The notes under the pieces were generated by a model that saw only the letters and a program-made list of their open reading frames with translations, was not told the DNA's origin and did not search any database. Positions 33,621-44,373 of a stretch of DNA of 64,000 nucleotides are shown piece by piece. The stretch's first letter is position 1; every line of letters starts with the position of its first letter. The translations under genes and the position numbers were made by a program. The stretch lies in assembly GCF_963678635.1 (NCBI RefSeq), contig NC_087065.1, forward strand, positions 63,766,973-63,830,972. Direction: 5' to 3'. The DNA is from Symsagittifera roscoffensis (lineage: Eukaryota > Xenacoelomorpha > Acoela > Convolutidae).

Positions 33621-35903
33621 ATGAAAAAGGCATGTGAGAAATGGGTAACAGCGTGCCTGTCATGCCAACATGTCAAGGATCCAAGGAAATTACGATTTCC
33701 TTTACAATCGATTGAGTCGTCTGAATTCAACGAGGTGGTGCAGATAGATCACCAAAAGATATGCATGACAGACAGCGGTTATAACCAAGTCTTGGTCATG
33801 ATAGATCACTTCACGAAGTATGCAGAGGCCGTGCCCTGCATAACAGCCTCGGCGGAAGAGACATGCGACCACCTGATCAACACGTGGATAGCAAGACATG
33901 GTTGTCCAATGACGTTTCAATCGGACAATGGAACGGCTTTCGTAGGCGAGCTTACGAAAGAGCTTATGAGACGGTCACAAGTCGCTCAGGCTCACTCCAC
34001 GACATACCACCCTCAGACGAATGGCTTAGTGGAAAGACAGAATAGGACGTTAGTGTCGATGCTGAGGGTATATTGTTCCAGGTACATGACCGATTGGGAC
34101 AGATACCTTCCACAGGTGATGGGAGCTTATAATAGCACGCAACACTCCACCACTGGAGTTAGTCCACACAAGATGCTAACTGGAAACGAAAAGTCTTTAC
34201 CCTTGACATTCTTCTACCCAGAATATGAGGGAAAGAAAACGTCCCCACAGGTCTACGTGAGGGATGTGATCAAACGCCAACAGGAGTTGAACGATTTGTG
34301 TAGACGAAACACTCAGCAGGCACAGGCAAGGCAGAGGAAAAGATTCGACAAGAAAGCAGCTGGTGCAAAGGCTCACTCGGTGGGAGACTACGTATGGGTA
34401 TTTCAGAACGTTATACCACCGAAAGGGACAAAGAAGCTTCTAAAGAAATGGAGGGGACCATTCATGATTACAGAGGTGCACCAAGAGGGACGCTTTTATA
34501 GACTGAGTACTGGCCGAGCCGCCCACTACGAAAACATCAAGCCACACAATCCATCGATAGAAGACTGGTGTATACCTGCAGACATGGAAGAAGGGGATTA
34601 TCTAATGATGGATCCTGCTTGTGAGGTCAATGAAAAAGGCACCAGGGAGAAGAACGATGGAAACGAGGTCGTAGAGGAAGGTACGGATACACCATTGGAC
34701 TTGGATCCAAACGAACAGATCGAAGTGGACGATGAAACCTTACCCTACGCAGAGGAAGATTGGCAGGATCCCGAACAGACAGAGGTTCCCAAGAACTTGG
34801 AACCAGATCTTCCGTTCACGATTCAGACTCGTCAGAAGGACGGGACGAGACAAAGAAAGAAATACAATCCTTACGGTGACGAATTTGTAGTGGATAGGAT
34901 AGATCTAAAGAAAATAGTGGAGGAAGTAGTGGGTTTAGAGGAAATAACCGTGTCACAAGACATTGACATAGTCGATGATCACAACGATGAGTGGGTTGAT
35001 GACTGGTCGAAACCCGAAGTAGAATTCGACGATGAGCAACAGCAGTCAAATGAACAAGACCTGACGAACCTGCGCGTCTTAGAGTGGCTGAACGAAATGA
35101 CATCAGACCCTAAAGAGACCAACGTTACGATTCAAGACGTAGATCGCGAAAGCGCGAAATACATTAAGACCGAACGAGATGGTCCTTCCTGGGCTGCCCC
35201 GGAAGGACAACTTCTCATTCCAGCTTCTAACCTTGACTTAATACCCGGTATGCGATCGACGGGGACGCCGATGGATATTTTTGTCCGGGGAGTGGGGGTA
35301 GGACTTACCCACACTGAAAACTTGATAATAAAAAAATTAAGAATAGCAAGAGAAACAGGAGACTTAGAAGCAGAAACAGGCGAAGAACCTAAGAAACCTG
35401 ATATAGGCAGGGTAGTTGAGTCATATTTTAATTTACCAAATGAATATTCTAGTAACATAATACTAACAGACAGTGATTTCATACTCACAAACAGAACATG
35501 TGCGATAGCAATCACCGCAGACATGAGTTTTAGGACAGCGTTAGCGGCAGATTTTAAGAGGGAATATAAAAACGTGGAATTCCTTTGGAAGCAAAGACCA
35601 GGGATAGGGGGCGTAGCAGCCTTACCTCCGGCGGTGTCGCAGATACCGGGAAAGTACTTGTGCTTCTTGGTAACGAGGGCGACGGAGAAGCAGCACGTGG
35701 ACCCAGAAAACCTAGTCTTGTCTTTGACGAGGCTGAGGGACTTCCTTGTGGAAATGGACGTGAAGGAGCTCTCGCTTCCAGTGTACGATCCAAATAGAGG
35801 AAGACTGCATCCTCGGGAATTGTACGCGCTTGTACACGTGATATTCTCTGATACGAACATACAAGTATATCTACATAAGAAATATTACTTAAGTATAGGC
35901 TGA
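33621..35903 (+). pseudogene. Element B integrase core + GPY/F + acidic linker + macro-like domain
   Basis: 760 codons, open to the natural stop. Zinc-domain Cys pair CLSC; catalytic core Asp43 (QIDHQ), Asp102 (SDNGT), Glu138 (LVERQ), i.e. DX35E; an SH3-like KWRGPFMITEV near 275. An acidic linker (~300-600) ends at MDIFVRGVGVGLTHTEN, whose DNA is the candidate central polypurine tract. The last ~150 residues are macro-like: TADMSF (Asp634), IPGKYLCFLVTR, SLPVYDPNRG (Val721-Gly727) and a VYLHKKYYL end. Mutations upstream prevent its production as part of Gag-Pol. Confidence 0.85.
35275..35320 (+). promoter_or_regulatory. Candidate central polypurine tract (element B copy)
   Basis: T-rich run followed by TGTCCGGGGAGTGGGGGTAGG. 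The 12-mer TGTCCGGGGAGT recurs exactly at the 3' polypurine tract (44361-44372). One mismatch in 46 nt to A and C, while neighbouring codons differ freely. It lies about 57% of the way between the two LTRs. Confidence 0.55.
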
Positions 35904-36303
35904 GTGATGTGCGAAAGAGTGTTAGGCCAAAGACCAAGTTGCATGTAATATGTGATATGTGTGTTATGTTATGTTATGTTATGTGTTAGGTTATTAAGAT
36001 CATGGGTAAGTAAGCGTTAGTGACCATGAACAACTAAATGACGATCTTGGGAATAGATCCAAAGTTTGGACTGTCCAATCTTAGGTCGAATTCCAAAACT
36101 TTAGAAACCAATTGATTTTAATAAATTTTAGGATAAATATCTTTTTATCTAAACTGTTTTAAGCAGATTTTAACGATATATGTTAAGGTGAAACTGACAG
36201 TTGTGACAGTCGTGATTCCTTTTCTAGATCCTGATTGATCATTTAATTGCTCATTTGAGTCAAAACTTGAAATCGAAATCAAATCAAACTTGGAAAGAAT
36301 AGA
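35904..36303 (+). other. Gap between ORF1 and ORF2 in element B
   Basis: 400 bp non-coding, AT-rich, with a short (TTATG)4 run around 35963-35985. The pyrimidine-rich stretch ending TTTTAAGCAG near 36172 could be a 3' splice site for an ORF2 message, but it is weaker than the one in A/C. Confidence 0.5.
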
Positions 36304-38592
36304 ATGGACAACTTCAACCTGGATGAATTGATGGACCTGGCAGAGGCATGTGTAGGACCGATGGTAGATGCGATCTATCGTCGGCTGATCGAACGAGACT
36401 TCGCTCAGGAGGACCCAGAGGTGGTCATGTTGCTGACCGCCCTGATCAACATCTTGGGGCACGACAACCGTGGGGACCGCCCCACGGAAGTCCTGTTGAT
36501 GGCAGCATATGGAGAAAGAGGAGTACTAGACCGCCCGAACATGAGAGTGATGAGGTGGAGAAACGGGGCTCTCTCAGGGAGTGACTTGGCGAATGAGCCT
36601 GGATTGGGAAGTTCTAGGACTTACCAACCAGGTGAGATGCCAATGCCCTCTAAGCCTAAACCTGGGCTGACGAGAATGCATCGGGAGATGAACAGCGAGG
36701 CGACCTCGTCTGGTTCACCACTGAGAGCAGCTGTGCCACCAAAAAGGGCGAAAGTAACACAGAAGGTTCAGACGAACCAAACCATACAAGATCTGGACGA
36801 GATGAACGATCAGCTGAGAAGTACGAAGAAGGAGTTAGAAGATATGACGAAGACCATGCTGGCGATGGAGGAAGACCGGGACATGTGGAGAAAGTTGTTT
36901 GAAGACTGCAACAAAAAACAGGGTCAAGAGATCGAACGCTTAAGGCAGGAATACAAAGAGCGATCGGAACAGGCGGCGTTGACAACGGCCGTGGAGAAAG
37001 TGATAACTGCAAGGGATATTCCTCGTGGGCAGTCCCCGATGGAGCTCTTGACGCCTCGAGAAATGAGTCAAACAACGGAGACACGACCTCCAGTAGAGAC
37101 AAATCGAGTAACGATCCCGGATCCTAGCGACACCTTGGGTGACCCCGTCGTAGAACAGACAGTGAGGAAACTGATAGAGACAGCTGAACGACTGGTCGCT
37201 AACAAGAATGTGCCAGGTTCCGGGGTGACTGCACCCTATGGAACGATTGACGATACGGGCAGAGTACAACTCTCCCAGACAGTAATCAGACAAGGGATGA
37301 GTAACGTGACACCACTCATGGGGAACTCGAGAATCCCAGAGAGGAAAGTAAGGAAGATGCCAGCGAAGAAACTGTCTCGTGTAATAGACGTGCAGAAGAA
37401 TAATCAATTGAAGTATAATTTCACGGGAGTTCCGGAGACAGATCCGAGGGCCTGCTTCAATCGAGCTACCTGGAGCCCGGCTGTGAACCTGCAGCAACCA
37501 CCACTCGGGACATCTCACCTGATATTGGGAGACAGCTTAGTCAGAGTGCTGTCGAATTTGAGGACCTCATGGGTCACCACGGTGATGGCCTTTGGAGGCG
37601 CGACGATTGCCCAATTATATCGCATGGTGGAGCTGATGAATCCAGGGAAGATACCCAATGTGATGATCTTAGTTGGGACGAATGATATCTCCAGAGGATC
37701 AGATGAGCAGGAAGCACTGTGGGAATCAATGATGGTGTGTTTGTTCACTACTCTCTGGCAGAAGTTCAGTTGCGCGGTACTGACCGTTTGCACGGTGCCA
37801 ATGAACGCAAGAAGCCTGACAGCATCAGGAAGAAGGCACAACGAGGGAGTCATGAGATGGAACAACATCTTGAGAAACCTAGCAAATCGAAATGCCGGAA
37901 GAATGATCCTCATGGACATTGAACATGAATTGAGAGCCATGGATCAAGCCAGACTGACCACAGATGGCATCCACTTCGACAGTGTCGAAGGACAAGCTTG
38001 GTTGAATCGAGTCTTCCAAGAACGGTTGGATGAGCTGGAAGCAGAACTCTTCGACACAGGAGTGCTGAAGGAAGAGGGAACGGTGAGTGATACGGTGATC
38101 ACCACCTTTGTGCCTCCTAACCTGGAAACACGCTTGGATACGGTCCCAGCCGTCACAAATTACCGGCAACAAAGCTCCAGTGAACCAGGTCGAAGAACAG
38201 ACGTACAGGATCGGTTGGGAGAAGCACCGATGAGGAGGACAATTCATCCTAGGAGAAGGATAGGACCTGTCAACCAACCAATCGAAGAAGTAGCAGGCAC
38301 ATCTAGATCGGACACTAGATCGGAGACGACGAGTACCAGTCGAGAGGAGAGACCGAGAAGAGGCTCATTGATGTGGTCGCGATCCATACCGTCTCCTTGG
38401 CATATATACAAAGACGAACTAATGAAGCTGGACCTACAGAGAGTGAGCTTCATCGAAGATGCAAGGAGGATGCTGAATGGAGCGACGCTATCCGTCAGCA
38501 GATTGTACTCGATAACCGGCGTAGACTGGTTGATAGCCGCTAGCATAAATTTCAGTTCCACGACGGCCTTGAGATTTGCCGACTTGGATTGA
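36304..38592 (+). CDS. Element B ORF2 first part: coiled coil + SGNH/GDSL esterase
   Basis: 762 codons. ATG at 36304 follows a non-coding gap and its product aligns with the start of C's ORF2 (YRRL near residue 25, the TEVLLMAAYGERG region). A coiled coil spans ~150-215. SGNH blocks: LILGDS with Ser411, FGGA for block II, GTND with Asn460, and DGIHFD with Asp554/His557, so the catalytic set is complete and an O-esterase/acetylhydrolase is likely; substrate unknown. It ends at TGA (38590-38592, followed by CTG), where A and C read through in frame. Downstream the same frame stays open for 1,654 codons, so this is either one nonsense change or a readthrough stop. Confidence 0.82.
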   Translation: MDNFNLDELMDLAEACVGPMVDAIYRRLIERDFAQEDPEVVMLLTALINILGHDNRGDRPTEVLLMAAYGERGVLDRPNMRVMRWRNGALSGSDLANEPGLGSSRTYQPGEMPMPSKPKPGLTRMHREMNSEATSSGSPLRAAVPPKRAKVTQKVQTNQTIQDLDEMNDQLRSTKKELEDMTKTMLAMEEDRDMWRKLFEDCNKKQGQEIERLRQEYKERSEQAALTTAVEKVITARDIPRGQSPMELLTPREMSQTTETRPPVETNRVTIPDPSDTLGDPVVEQTVRKLIETAERLVANKNVPGSGVTAPYGTIDDTGRVQLSQTVIRQGMSNVTPLMGNSRIPERKVRKMPAKKLSRVIDVQKNNQLKYNFTGVPETDPRACFNRATWSPAVNLQQPPLGTSHLILGDSLVRVLSNLRTSWVTTVMAFGGATIAQLYRMVELMNPGKIPNVMILVGTNDISRGSDEQEALWESMMVCLFTTLWQKFSCAVLTVCTVPMNARSLTASGRRHNEGVMRWNNILRNLANRNAGRMILMDIEHELRAMDQARLTTDGIHFDSVEGQAWLNRVFQERLDELEAELFDTGVLKEEGTVSDTVITTFVPPNLETRLDTVPAVTNYRQQSSSEPGRRTDVQDRLGEAPMRRTIHPRRRIGPVNQPIEEVAGTSRSDTRSETTSTSREERPRRGSLMWSRSIPSPWHIYKDELMKLDLQRVSFIEDARRMLNGATLSVSRLYSITGVDWLIAASINFSSTTALRFADLD

Positions 38593-38610
38593 CTGCCCTC
38601 CAACAACACA

Positions 38611-41600
38611 ATGGGACCTGTGAATGCAAGACCGTTGCAGGATGTAAGATTGAACCATGATGAGAGGAATCGTGAAGAAAGACCAGGAAGATTCCTGACG
38701 GCGAGAGCGCCGATTGGACAACACGTGAAGATATTTAGGCAACTGACGACACCACCTGGTCATGTGAAGGAGAGGGTGTACCCAAAACTAGTGAACCAAG
38801 ATGGTGATGCCCAGAGATATGGCGGATTGACAGCGATAAAGAAAGATGAGACCATCTTCGCCGCCTACGACAAAGCAGAGATGAGAAAGGCCAAAATCAT
38901 GGTAGTAGCGAATTCAGAGTTCGTGTACACCTCTAAGTCTTTGTTTTGGCCGGACGTCATAATGCTGGCCGCAGTTGACCTAGACCTATTGCAATCAGTG
39001 TCATTGGCTATAGGGGTACAAAGGCAGACAGAAATGAACCCGATAACGATCGTGTTTGCTGGCATCAATGACCATCTGCACAGTAGAGGTTTTCTGAGCA
39101 GGCTCAGTGATTCTGCAACAGCAGAAAACGCAGTATGGCCAGCGATAAAAGACATCCTGGAGTCGATGGGTGAAGTGGTGGACGCGACGAAGGAGGGATC
39201 ATTCAATAAAGTGACGTTGAGAGTAGTATTTGTGTTGTCTCCGGGATATGCACATCTCCCGGATGGATTGAAATTTGTGTATGCAATGGTAGCCTTACTT
39301 TCGGAGGGAAAATATGATGTGATCATATCAGCCCCGAATCGCATGATAGAAATGGAGAACCTGAGGCCACTTAAGGCTGAACTGCCTGCAGTATGGTCAG
39401 ATATCTCAAACGCGATGAGAGGGTTCAAGGACCACGCGCTACACATGTTGGTGTTGGACGAAGTGCTGGGGTTGGAACTGTCCAACTTCAGTCGGCAACT
39501 CAAACTGAAACCAGGAATAGATGACGACCATCGAGTAATCACGGCAATGTCCAACGACTTGTGGTTCCGAGCAATGGAAGTGGCGAGTGAAGACACGAGA
39601 AGAAAGAATTCACTGGAGACGAGAGCTCATCTGGAAGCGATGGTGCTGAGAACCAAGCCGGAAGCAAACCAGTGGCTACACCTGAATCCTAGAGTAGCGG
39701 CATTGGGTGCAGATGCTTTTCAGCAAGGCCCAGTAATGATCACTAAGATACACGCCTACTTGTTGAAGGAGGTGAACCTGGCGGAAAATGCCGGAGAAAA
39801 GACAGCTGAGTTCGTGAACAGAATGTGTCAGATTACTCTGGAAACCTTCTGGACCCAGGAAGTGAAGGGACAGGAGGGATTTGAAAGGACAGACAGCATG
39901 CTAGAAGGGTTTGGAGCCGGATGGACCGCGTCCTTCTTGGCAAAAGTTTACCCGAAAGTCTCGCACTATTTGATAAAGGAATTCCTCCAAGCAGTAGTGA
40001 AAGTATCGATAGTGGAATTAATAGCCTTGTTCGTGACGTTCGGAGCGGAGAGTTTCGTAAAAGGACCGGCGATACTGCTTACGGATGGAATACAGAACCT
40101 GCGACTAGATGGACTTCTGACATTGATCGCAATAACCCATGGAAACTTGGGAGGACTGATGAAACTGGCACGTTGTCCAGAGCAGATGAAAGAGAGAGTG
40201 AGGAATCTGGATATGAAGAAATCCACGGACTCGTGGAACAAAATAAGAGACCTGAGACACACTCTTATCCAGTATCTCTTGCAGCAAAATCGCTTTGGAA
40301 CCGGAGAAGACGAGACAATTGAAAGAGAGGAAGATGTTAGACGACATGTTGGAGGCATGCCGCTTTTAACAGATTTGAGCTTAACTATGAGAATCGATCC
40401 CTTGGCGCTGATCAGAGGAGTCACGGAGTTCGTGACAGTGATCTATGGACCAGCAGTCACCTTTGCGTTCCCTGACGTTAAAGTGGAAGCATATAGGAGG
40501 TCGGTGCTGCACCTGAACCTCATATCGGCAGTGGACGGTAGTACACTGAACTGGTGTGAGCAGCACGCATTGCGAGAGCTCATGAGTGAAGATCTGTTAT
40601 TTGCGAAAATATCGGAGCCAGAGATGACAGTCATCAGTTTTGACGATCACTTCTGTGACCGCATGGGAGAAGTAGAAAGAGGGCACATCGAGGTGTTTCC
40701 AAAGCTTTGGAATCTGAGGCCCTATGACAAAACGAATGGTGAAATGACCAGAGTGCCTCGTCTCACAGCAGCGTATCACAAGGTGAGAGAAGAGACGAAG
40801 GACTGGGGCGATTACAAGAAGCTACCGGAGGCAATCCCTGAATTCCCTCTGATAAGAAGGATGCTGCTCGGAGCAGTCTCCGTAGTACAAACTCCTAGAT
40901 TGAGAGCATTCGAAACCAATGAAAGGAGAGTAGGGAATTTCATGGGAACGATGGATCCATACTTCGTAGGGAGAAATGCCGCCGTGTTACAGTACACACG
41001 ATTTGCATACACGGATCAAGCGACGAGAAGGCGAATAAGCAACGCCGCTACTCCCAAGCCTGGAAGATTTGATGAGGAATGGAAAGGACTAGGCTTAGCT
41101 CCGATGAGAATGAGAGGCAGGACAGAATTGCCTGAAGCCTCATTGATCCTGACCAGTGTGAGGAAGGAGATGAAAGTTGGAGGAGTATTGCAGACGAGAA
41201 CTTTCCTAGCACCCTTCGGCTGCGACGAAATCAAAGTGGTCCATGGAGGAGAGGAAGATAAATCGGCCGGTACATTGCTCATACCGAGATTCCATGAAGA
41301 AGCCGACAATGACGAACAAGGACCATCGAACTCGAGTAAGCATAAGTCAGAAGGAGATGACGGACAGGGTGGAAGCCGTCGGACTGAAGAATTGGAACCC
41401 ATGAAAAAAATAGACGAGATCAGGAGATTCTCAAACAAGGAGTTGAGACTCACTAAAGAATCTATGGGAGCATTGCCGAAATCCAGTGAATATTGTGGAC
41501 CGATCAAGAAGAAGTCATATAGCTATGTATCTGGGATCTTAGGGATAGCATACAATCCTTTCCTGAGTGAAGACATACGTGATTGCTTCTTTGATTATGA

Positions 41601-43557
41601 GCAGGCGGTGTTACTAAGATACTGGACGTCCAGAATTGTAACGATTAAAAGCGTCAACAATTCACAGGCCAAATTGGGACTGGTCTTGGAAGAAGAGGTG
41701 ACTGCACCTTCAGTACCAAAATCCGACAAGAGAGTGGAGTTTGGGTTGGGATTCTCAGATGAATTACTGAGAACGAGCTTGATGGCAGTGTGGGAATTGA
41801 TGAGGCCATCATGGTGTCCTAGTCCCAACGCTGACTCAATATTACGGGCGACACAAGACGTACAGAGGGAACTGAATGCAGACTGCAACCTGCGTGACCT
41901 CAACATCATATATAATGTGATGATAACAGCCTCTAAGAGCAACGGAGAAGATAAAGTGGAGTTGCCTGGCTGGGGACCAGAAGACTGGGTCAAACCTGGT
42001 AGCTGTCTGGCGGAAGTCTGTGGACTAGAGGGTCACGTTTGTGGAAGTTTAGACTGTGTGAAAACCCTGGAGAAACAACACAAGCAGTTGACAGTATTGT
42101 TTGGAAATGTAGTGATGAAAGCAAGAACGGAAACGGAACTGATAGCAGATTGCCATGGAGGAACCGATGTGAATCTAGTGACAGCACTAGGATTCTACAG
42201 CATGTTTGGTTCTTTAGAGTCACTATTGAATCTAGAACAGAAACATGAGATGGTCACAGCCATCAGCGTAGAAGTATTCCCAGGAGTTCTGCAGACTGAG
42301 CAGAAGTATATAGGAAAATGGAGGGAAGCAATCGAAACAGAGATGAACATCAGACACAGCGAAACTTATTGTAGACCATCAGGAGCACGATATTTGGTGG
42401 GCTCAACGTTGGCTCCAATGTGCAAGAGCAGATATCCTGTACATTTCGTAGCTGTGGACGTAAAGAGTACAAGAACGATTGTGGATCAAGCCTTCTCAGT
42501 GCCGAAGTGTGTGAGATTAGCGAGGATGTCTGAAAAGTCTTACAAGTTACTATGTAAGATGTTCTCAGCAATTCCAGAGAGAACCAAAGAAGAGTTGGAG
42601 TCAATACTGGGAAAGAAGTTCATGGGATATGTGAGCGGGAACTTCAGTGACTTCGAAAAACAGAAACAGGGAGGATCAACTGTCACAGATTACAATGCAG
42701 TAGATGAGAATGATGAAATCCACCGAGTGATGATGGAAGTGGAACCATTGCTGGAAGCTTCGGGAAAACGTAATTGGAGGAGCATCATGTTGACGCATGA
42801 TGAGTTTCCTTGCCACTGCTTGCTGCAGACCTGGTGGTATCCTAAGCGTAGTAATCTGATGTTGATCTGGGACTCTGGAGAGCTGCTCTCCATGGGTTTA
42901 CCAGATTCATCACAGCCCGTAAGAATAGTGATAGTGGGAGTTATGATGGCAATACGATGGCTGGAAGCTCATGTGAGAGAAAATAATAGACAGGAGGCAC
43001 CGACGAGAGAACAATTGCGGAAATTAGATTGTCTAAAAGATTTAGATCTTTTTGAGACAATGTGCAAAGTTCTAAACATTCCGATGGAAGTGAAGAAGAT
43101 ATGGGCAAGAAAACGATTGATGCCATGGTTCAGAGCTAACATGACTGCATGGTTGTACGAGTATGCAAAAAAGCATATGTCGAAGCATAGCAGAGTGTAC
43201 AGTGAATATCAGCTGGACATTGGGGCAGGAGCTTTCAAGCGAGCTTTCGTGACTCATCGGAATGCAGTGACCACCGCTGTGAAAAGAACTTGCAGGACGA
43301 GCGAGCGTAGTGGAAATGAGAAGGCAGAGATGCTGAAAGAAGATTTGGAGAGAAACGTGACGTTGTGTCTCCACAACAGCTTCTGTAGAAACAGAGAATC
43401 AAACGTGGATCCCCTACCTTGCTGTAAGCAGAGGGTGGAAGAGCAGAAGTGTTGGAGGACGGCTTCCAACAGCGTCAGGATAGTCAATGACGTGCTACAA
43501 GACACGGAAACCGAAAGTGCGGAGTCAGTGTCACAGGAAGAGGAAATGGAGCATTGA
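38611..43557 (+). CDS. Element B ORF2 second part: divergent SGNH-like domain + long unknown region
   Basis: 1,648 codons, the longest intact frame in the window. Residues ~85-310 form a second SGNH-like unit: VVANSEF where block I would be, FAGINDHLH like block III, SPGYAHLP, APNR, VLDEVLGLE; the final DxxH block is not found. From ~310 on nothing is recognised. The central region has IYGPAVTFAFPD (~615); ~1132-1149 is a Cys cluster CX4CX6CX4C with His1142, possibly metal-binding; the end matches A's terminal fragment. No signal peptide or clear transmembrane helix, so it is not an obvious envelope. It shares its frame with the preceding part across the TGA. Confidence 0.8.
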   Translation: MGPVNARPLQDVRLNHDERNREERPGRFLTARAPIGQHVKIFRQLTTPPGHVKERVYPKLVNQDGDAQRYGGLTAIKKDETIFAAYDKAEMRKAKIMVVANSEFVYTSKSLFWPDVIMLAAVDLDLLQSVSLAIGVQRQTEMNPITIVFAGINDHLHSRGFLSRLSDSATAENAVWPAIKDILESMGEVVDATKEGSFNKVTLRVVFVLSPGYAHLPDGLKFVYAMVALLSEGKYDVIISAPNRMIEMENLRPLKAELPAVWSDISNAMRGFKDHALHMLVLDEVLGLELSNFSRQLKLKPGIDDDHRVITAMSNDLWFRAMEVASEDTRRKNSLETRAHLEAMVLRTKPEANQWLHLNPRVAALGADAFQQGPVMITKIHAYLLKEVNLAENAGEKTAEFVNRMCQITLETFWTQEVKGQEGFERTDSMLEGFGAGWTASFLAKVYPKVSHYLIKEFLQAVVKVSIVELIALFVTFGAESFVKGPAILLTDGIQNLRLDGLLTLIAITHGNLGGLMKLARCPEQMKERVRNLDMKKSTDSWNKIRDLRHTLIQYLLQQNRFGTGEDETIEREEDVRRHVGGMPLLTDLSLTMRIDPLALIRGVTEFVTVIYGPAVTFAFPDVKVEAYRRSVLHLNLISAVDGSTLNWCEQHALRELMSEDLLFAKISEPEMTVISFDDHFCDRMGEVERGHIEVFPKLWNLRPYDKTNGEMTRVPRLTAAYHKVREETKDWGDYKKLPEAIPEFPLIRRMLLGAVSVVQTPRLRAFETNERRVGNFMGTMDPYFVGRNAAVLQYTRFAYTDQATRRRISNAATPKPGRFDEEWKGLGLAPMRMRGRTELPEASLILTSVRKEMKVGGVLQTRTFLAPFGCDEIKVVHGGEEDKSAGTLLIPRFHEEADNDEQGPSNSSKHKSEGDDGQGGSRRTEELEPMKKIDEIRRFSNKELRLTKESMGALPKSSEYCGPIKKKSYSYVSGILGIAYNPFLSEDIRDCFFDYEQAVLLRYWTSRIVTIKSVNNSQAKLGLVLEEEVTAPSVPKSDKRVEFGLGFSDELLRTSLMAVWELMRPSWCPSPNADSILRATQDVQRELNADCNLRDLNIIYNVMITASKSNGEDKVELPGWGPEDWVKPGSCLAEVCGLEGHVCGSLDCVKTLEKQHKQLTVLFGNVVMKARTETELIADCHGGTDVNLVTALGFYSMFGSLESLLNLEQKHEMVTAISVEVFPGVLQTEQKYIGKWREAIETEMNIRHSETYCRPSGARYLVGSTLAPMCKSRYPVHFVAVDVKSTRTIVDQAFSVPKCVRLARMSEKSYKLLCKMFSAIPERTKEELESILGKKFMGYVSGNFSDFEKQKQGGSTVTDYNAVDENDEIHRVMMEVEPLLEASGKRNWRSIMLTHDEFPCHCLLQTWWYPKRSNLMLIWDSGELLSMGLPDSSQPVRIVIVGVMMAIRWLEAHVRENNRQEAPTREQLRKLDCLKDLDLFETMCKVLNIPMEVKKIWARKRLMPWFRANMTAWLYEYAKKHMSKHSRVYSEYQLDIGAGAFKRAFVTHRNAVTTAVKRTCRTSERSGNEKAEMLKEDLERNVTLCLHNSFCRNRESNVDPLPCCKQRVEEQKCWRTASNSVRIVNDVLQDTETESAESVSQEEEMEH

Positions 43558-44360
43558 CGAATGGTCGAGAAAACAAGAGGCAGCAAGAAAGAAAATTAGA
43601 AGAATTTAGAAGTTTTAGAACTTCTAAACGACGAAAGAAGAAGAGAACAAAGGGATGATGAAGAAAAGTTAAAACTCAGAATTGTTTTGTGTGTGTGAAA
43701 AACTCAAGTGAGAAACCAAGCAACCAAGTTGTAATTGAAAACTGAAACATTTAGTTGAGTTTTGAAATTGTTGCATTTATAAATTTGCATTTTGATTTTA
43801 ACAGAAGTGGCTTTAGAGACACTTATTATTTATTTAGAAAGGCTTAAGGGAAGAATATATTTAAATATTCCAGCCTGCATGATTGTTTTTAATCACTTAG
43901 GAAGATTGATCACTTTGTGGTGACGTGGAAGGCTTGAGTAATCTCTTGAAGAGGGAGGTTGTTGCATTGTTCTTTCTAACCACAAAGTTTCTTAGTTTTA
44001 ATATTCAGGACAATAAACAAGCAAGATTTCCGAAGGGAAGGAGCGTAGTAGGATAATTTTAGCTTGTTGGTTGGCAGGACTGTCCTGCAAGCCAACACCT
44101 TTTAAATATAAGAGAAGAAGTTTTAATCGGGACATTGACACTGGAAGTCAGAAAAAAATATTTTATCTTAAGTCATATCCTCAATGTGCAGATTAATGAA
44201 AGAATTTGAAGGCTATAGTGATGTAGTATGATGCCATTTATATTCTGCAGTGAGTCGATGTGACGTAGATAAAAGTAATTTCGTGCATTTTGTAAATTCT
44301 GTTCGATGACACTGTAACCATTTAGAACATTGCGCGATTCAATGAGGACATTGACCGGAC
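43558..44360 (+). other. Element B 3' untranslated region
   Basis: About 0.8 kb without coding sequence. Two stem-loops can be drawn: AGAAGTT/AACTTCT at 43606-43623, and GTTGGC/GCCAAC at 44070-44096 with an inner AGGA/TCCT pair. Otherwise AT-rich. Confidence 0.6.
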
Positions 44361-44373
44361 TGTCCGGGGAGTA
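44361..44373 (+). promoter_or_regulatory. Element B 3' polypurine tract
   Basis: TGTCCGGGGAGTA directly abuts the 3' LTR (TGTGACATT). The 12-mer TGTCCGGGGAGT is exactly repeated inside pol at 35282-35293. Confidence 0.75.

Noticed and set aside
38611-43557. ORF2 as an envelope glycoprotein
   Set aside because: No signal peptide, no furin-like site and no clear transmembrane anchor; the hydrophobic run in A/C is not kept in B.
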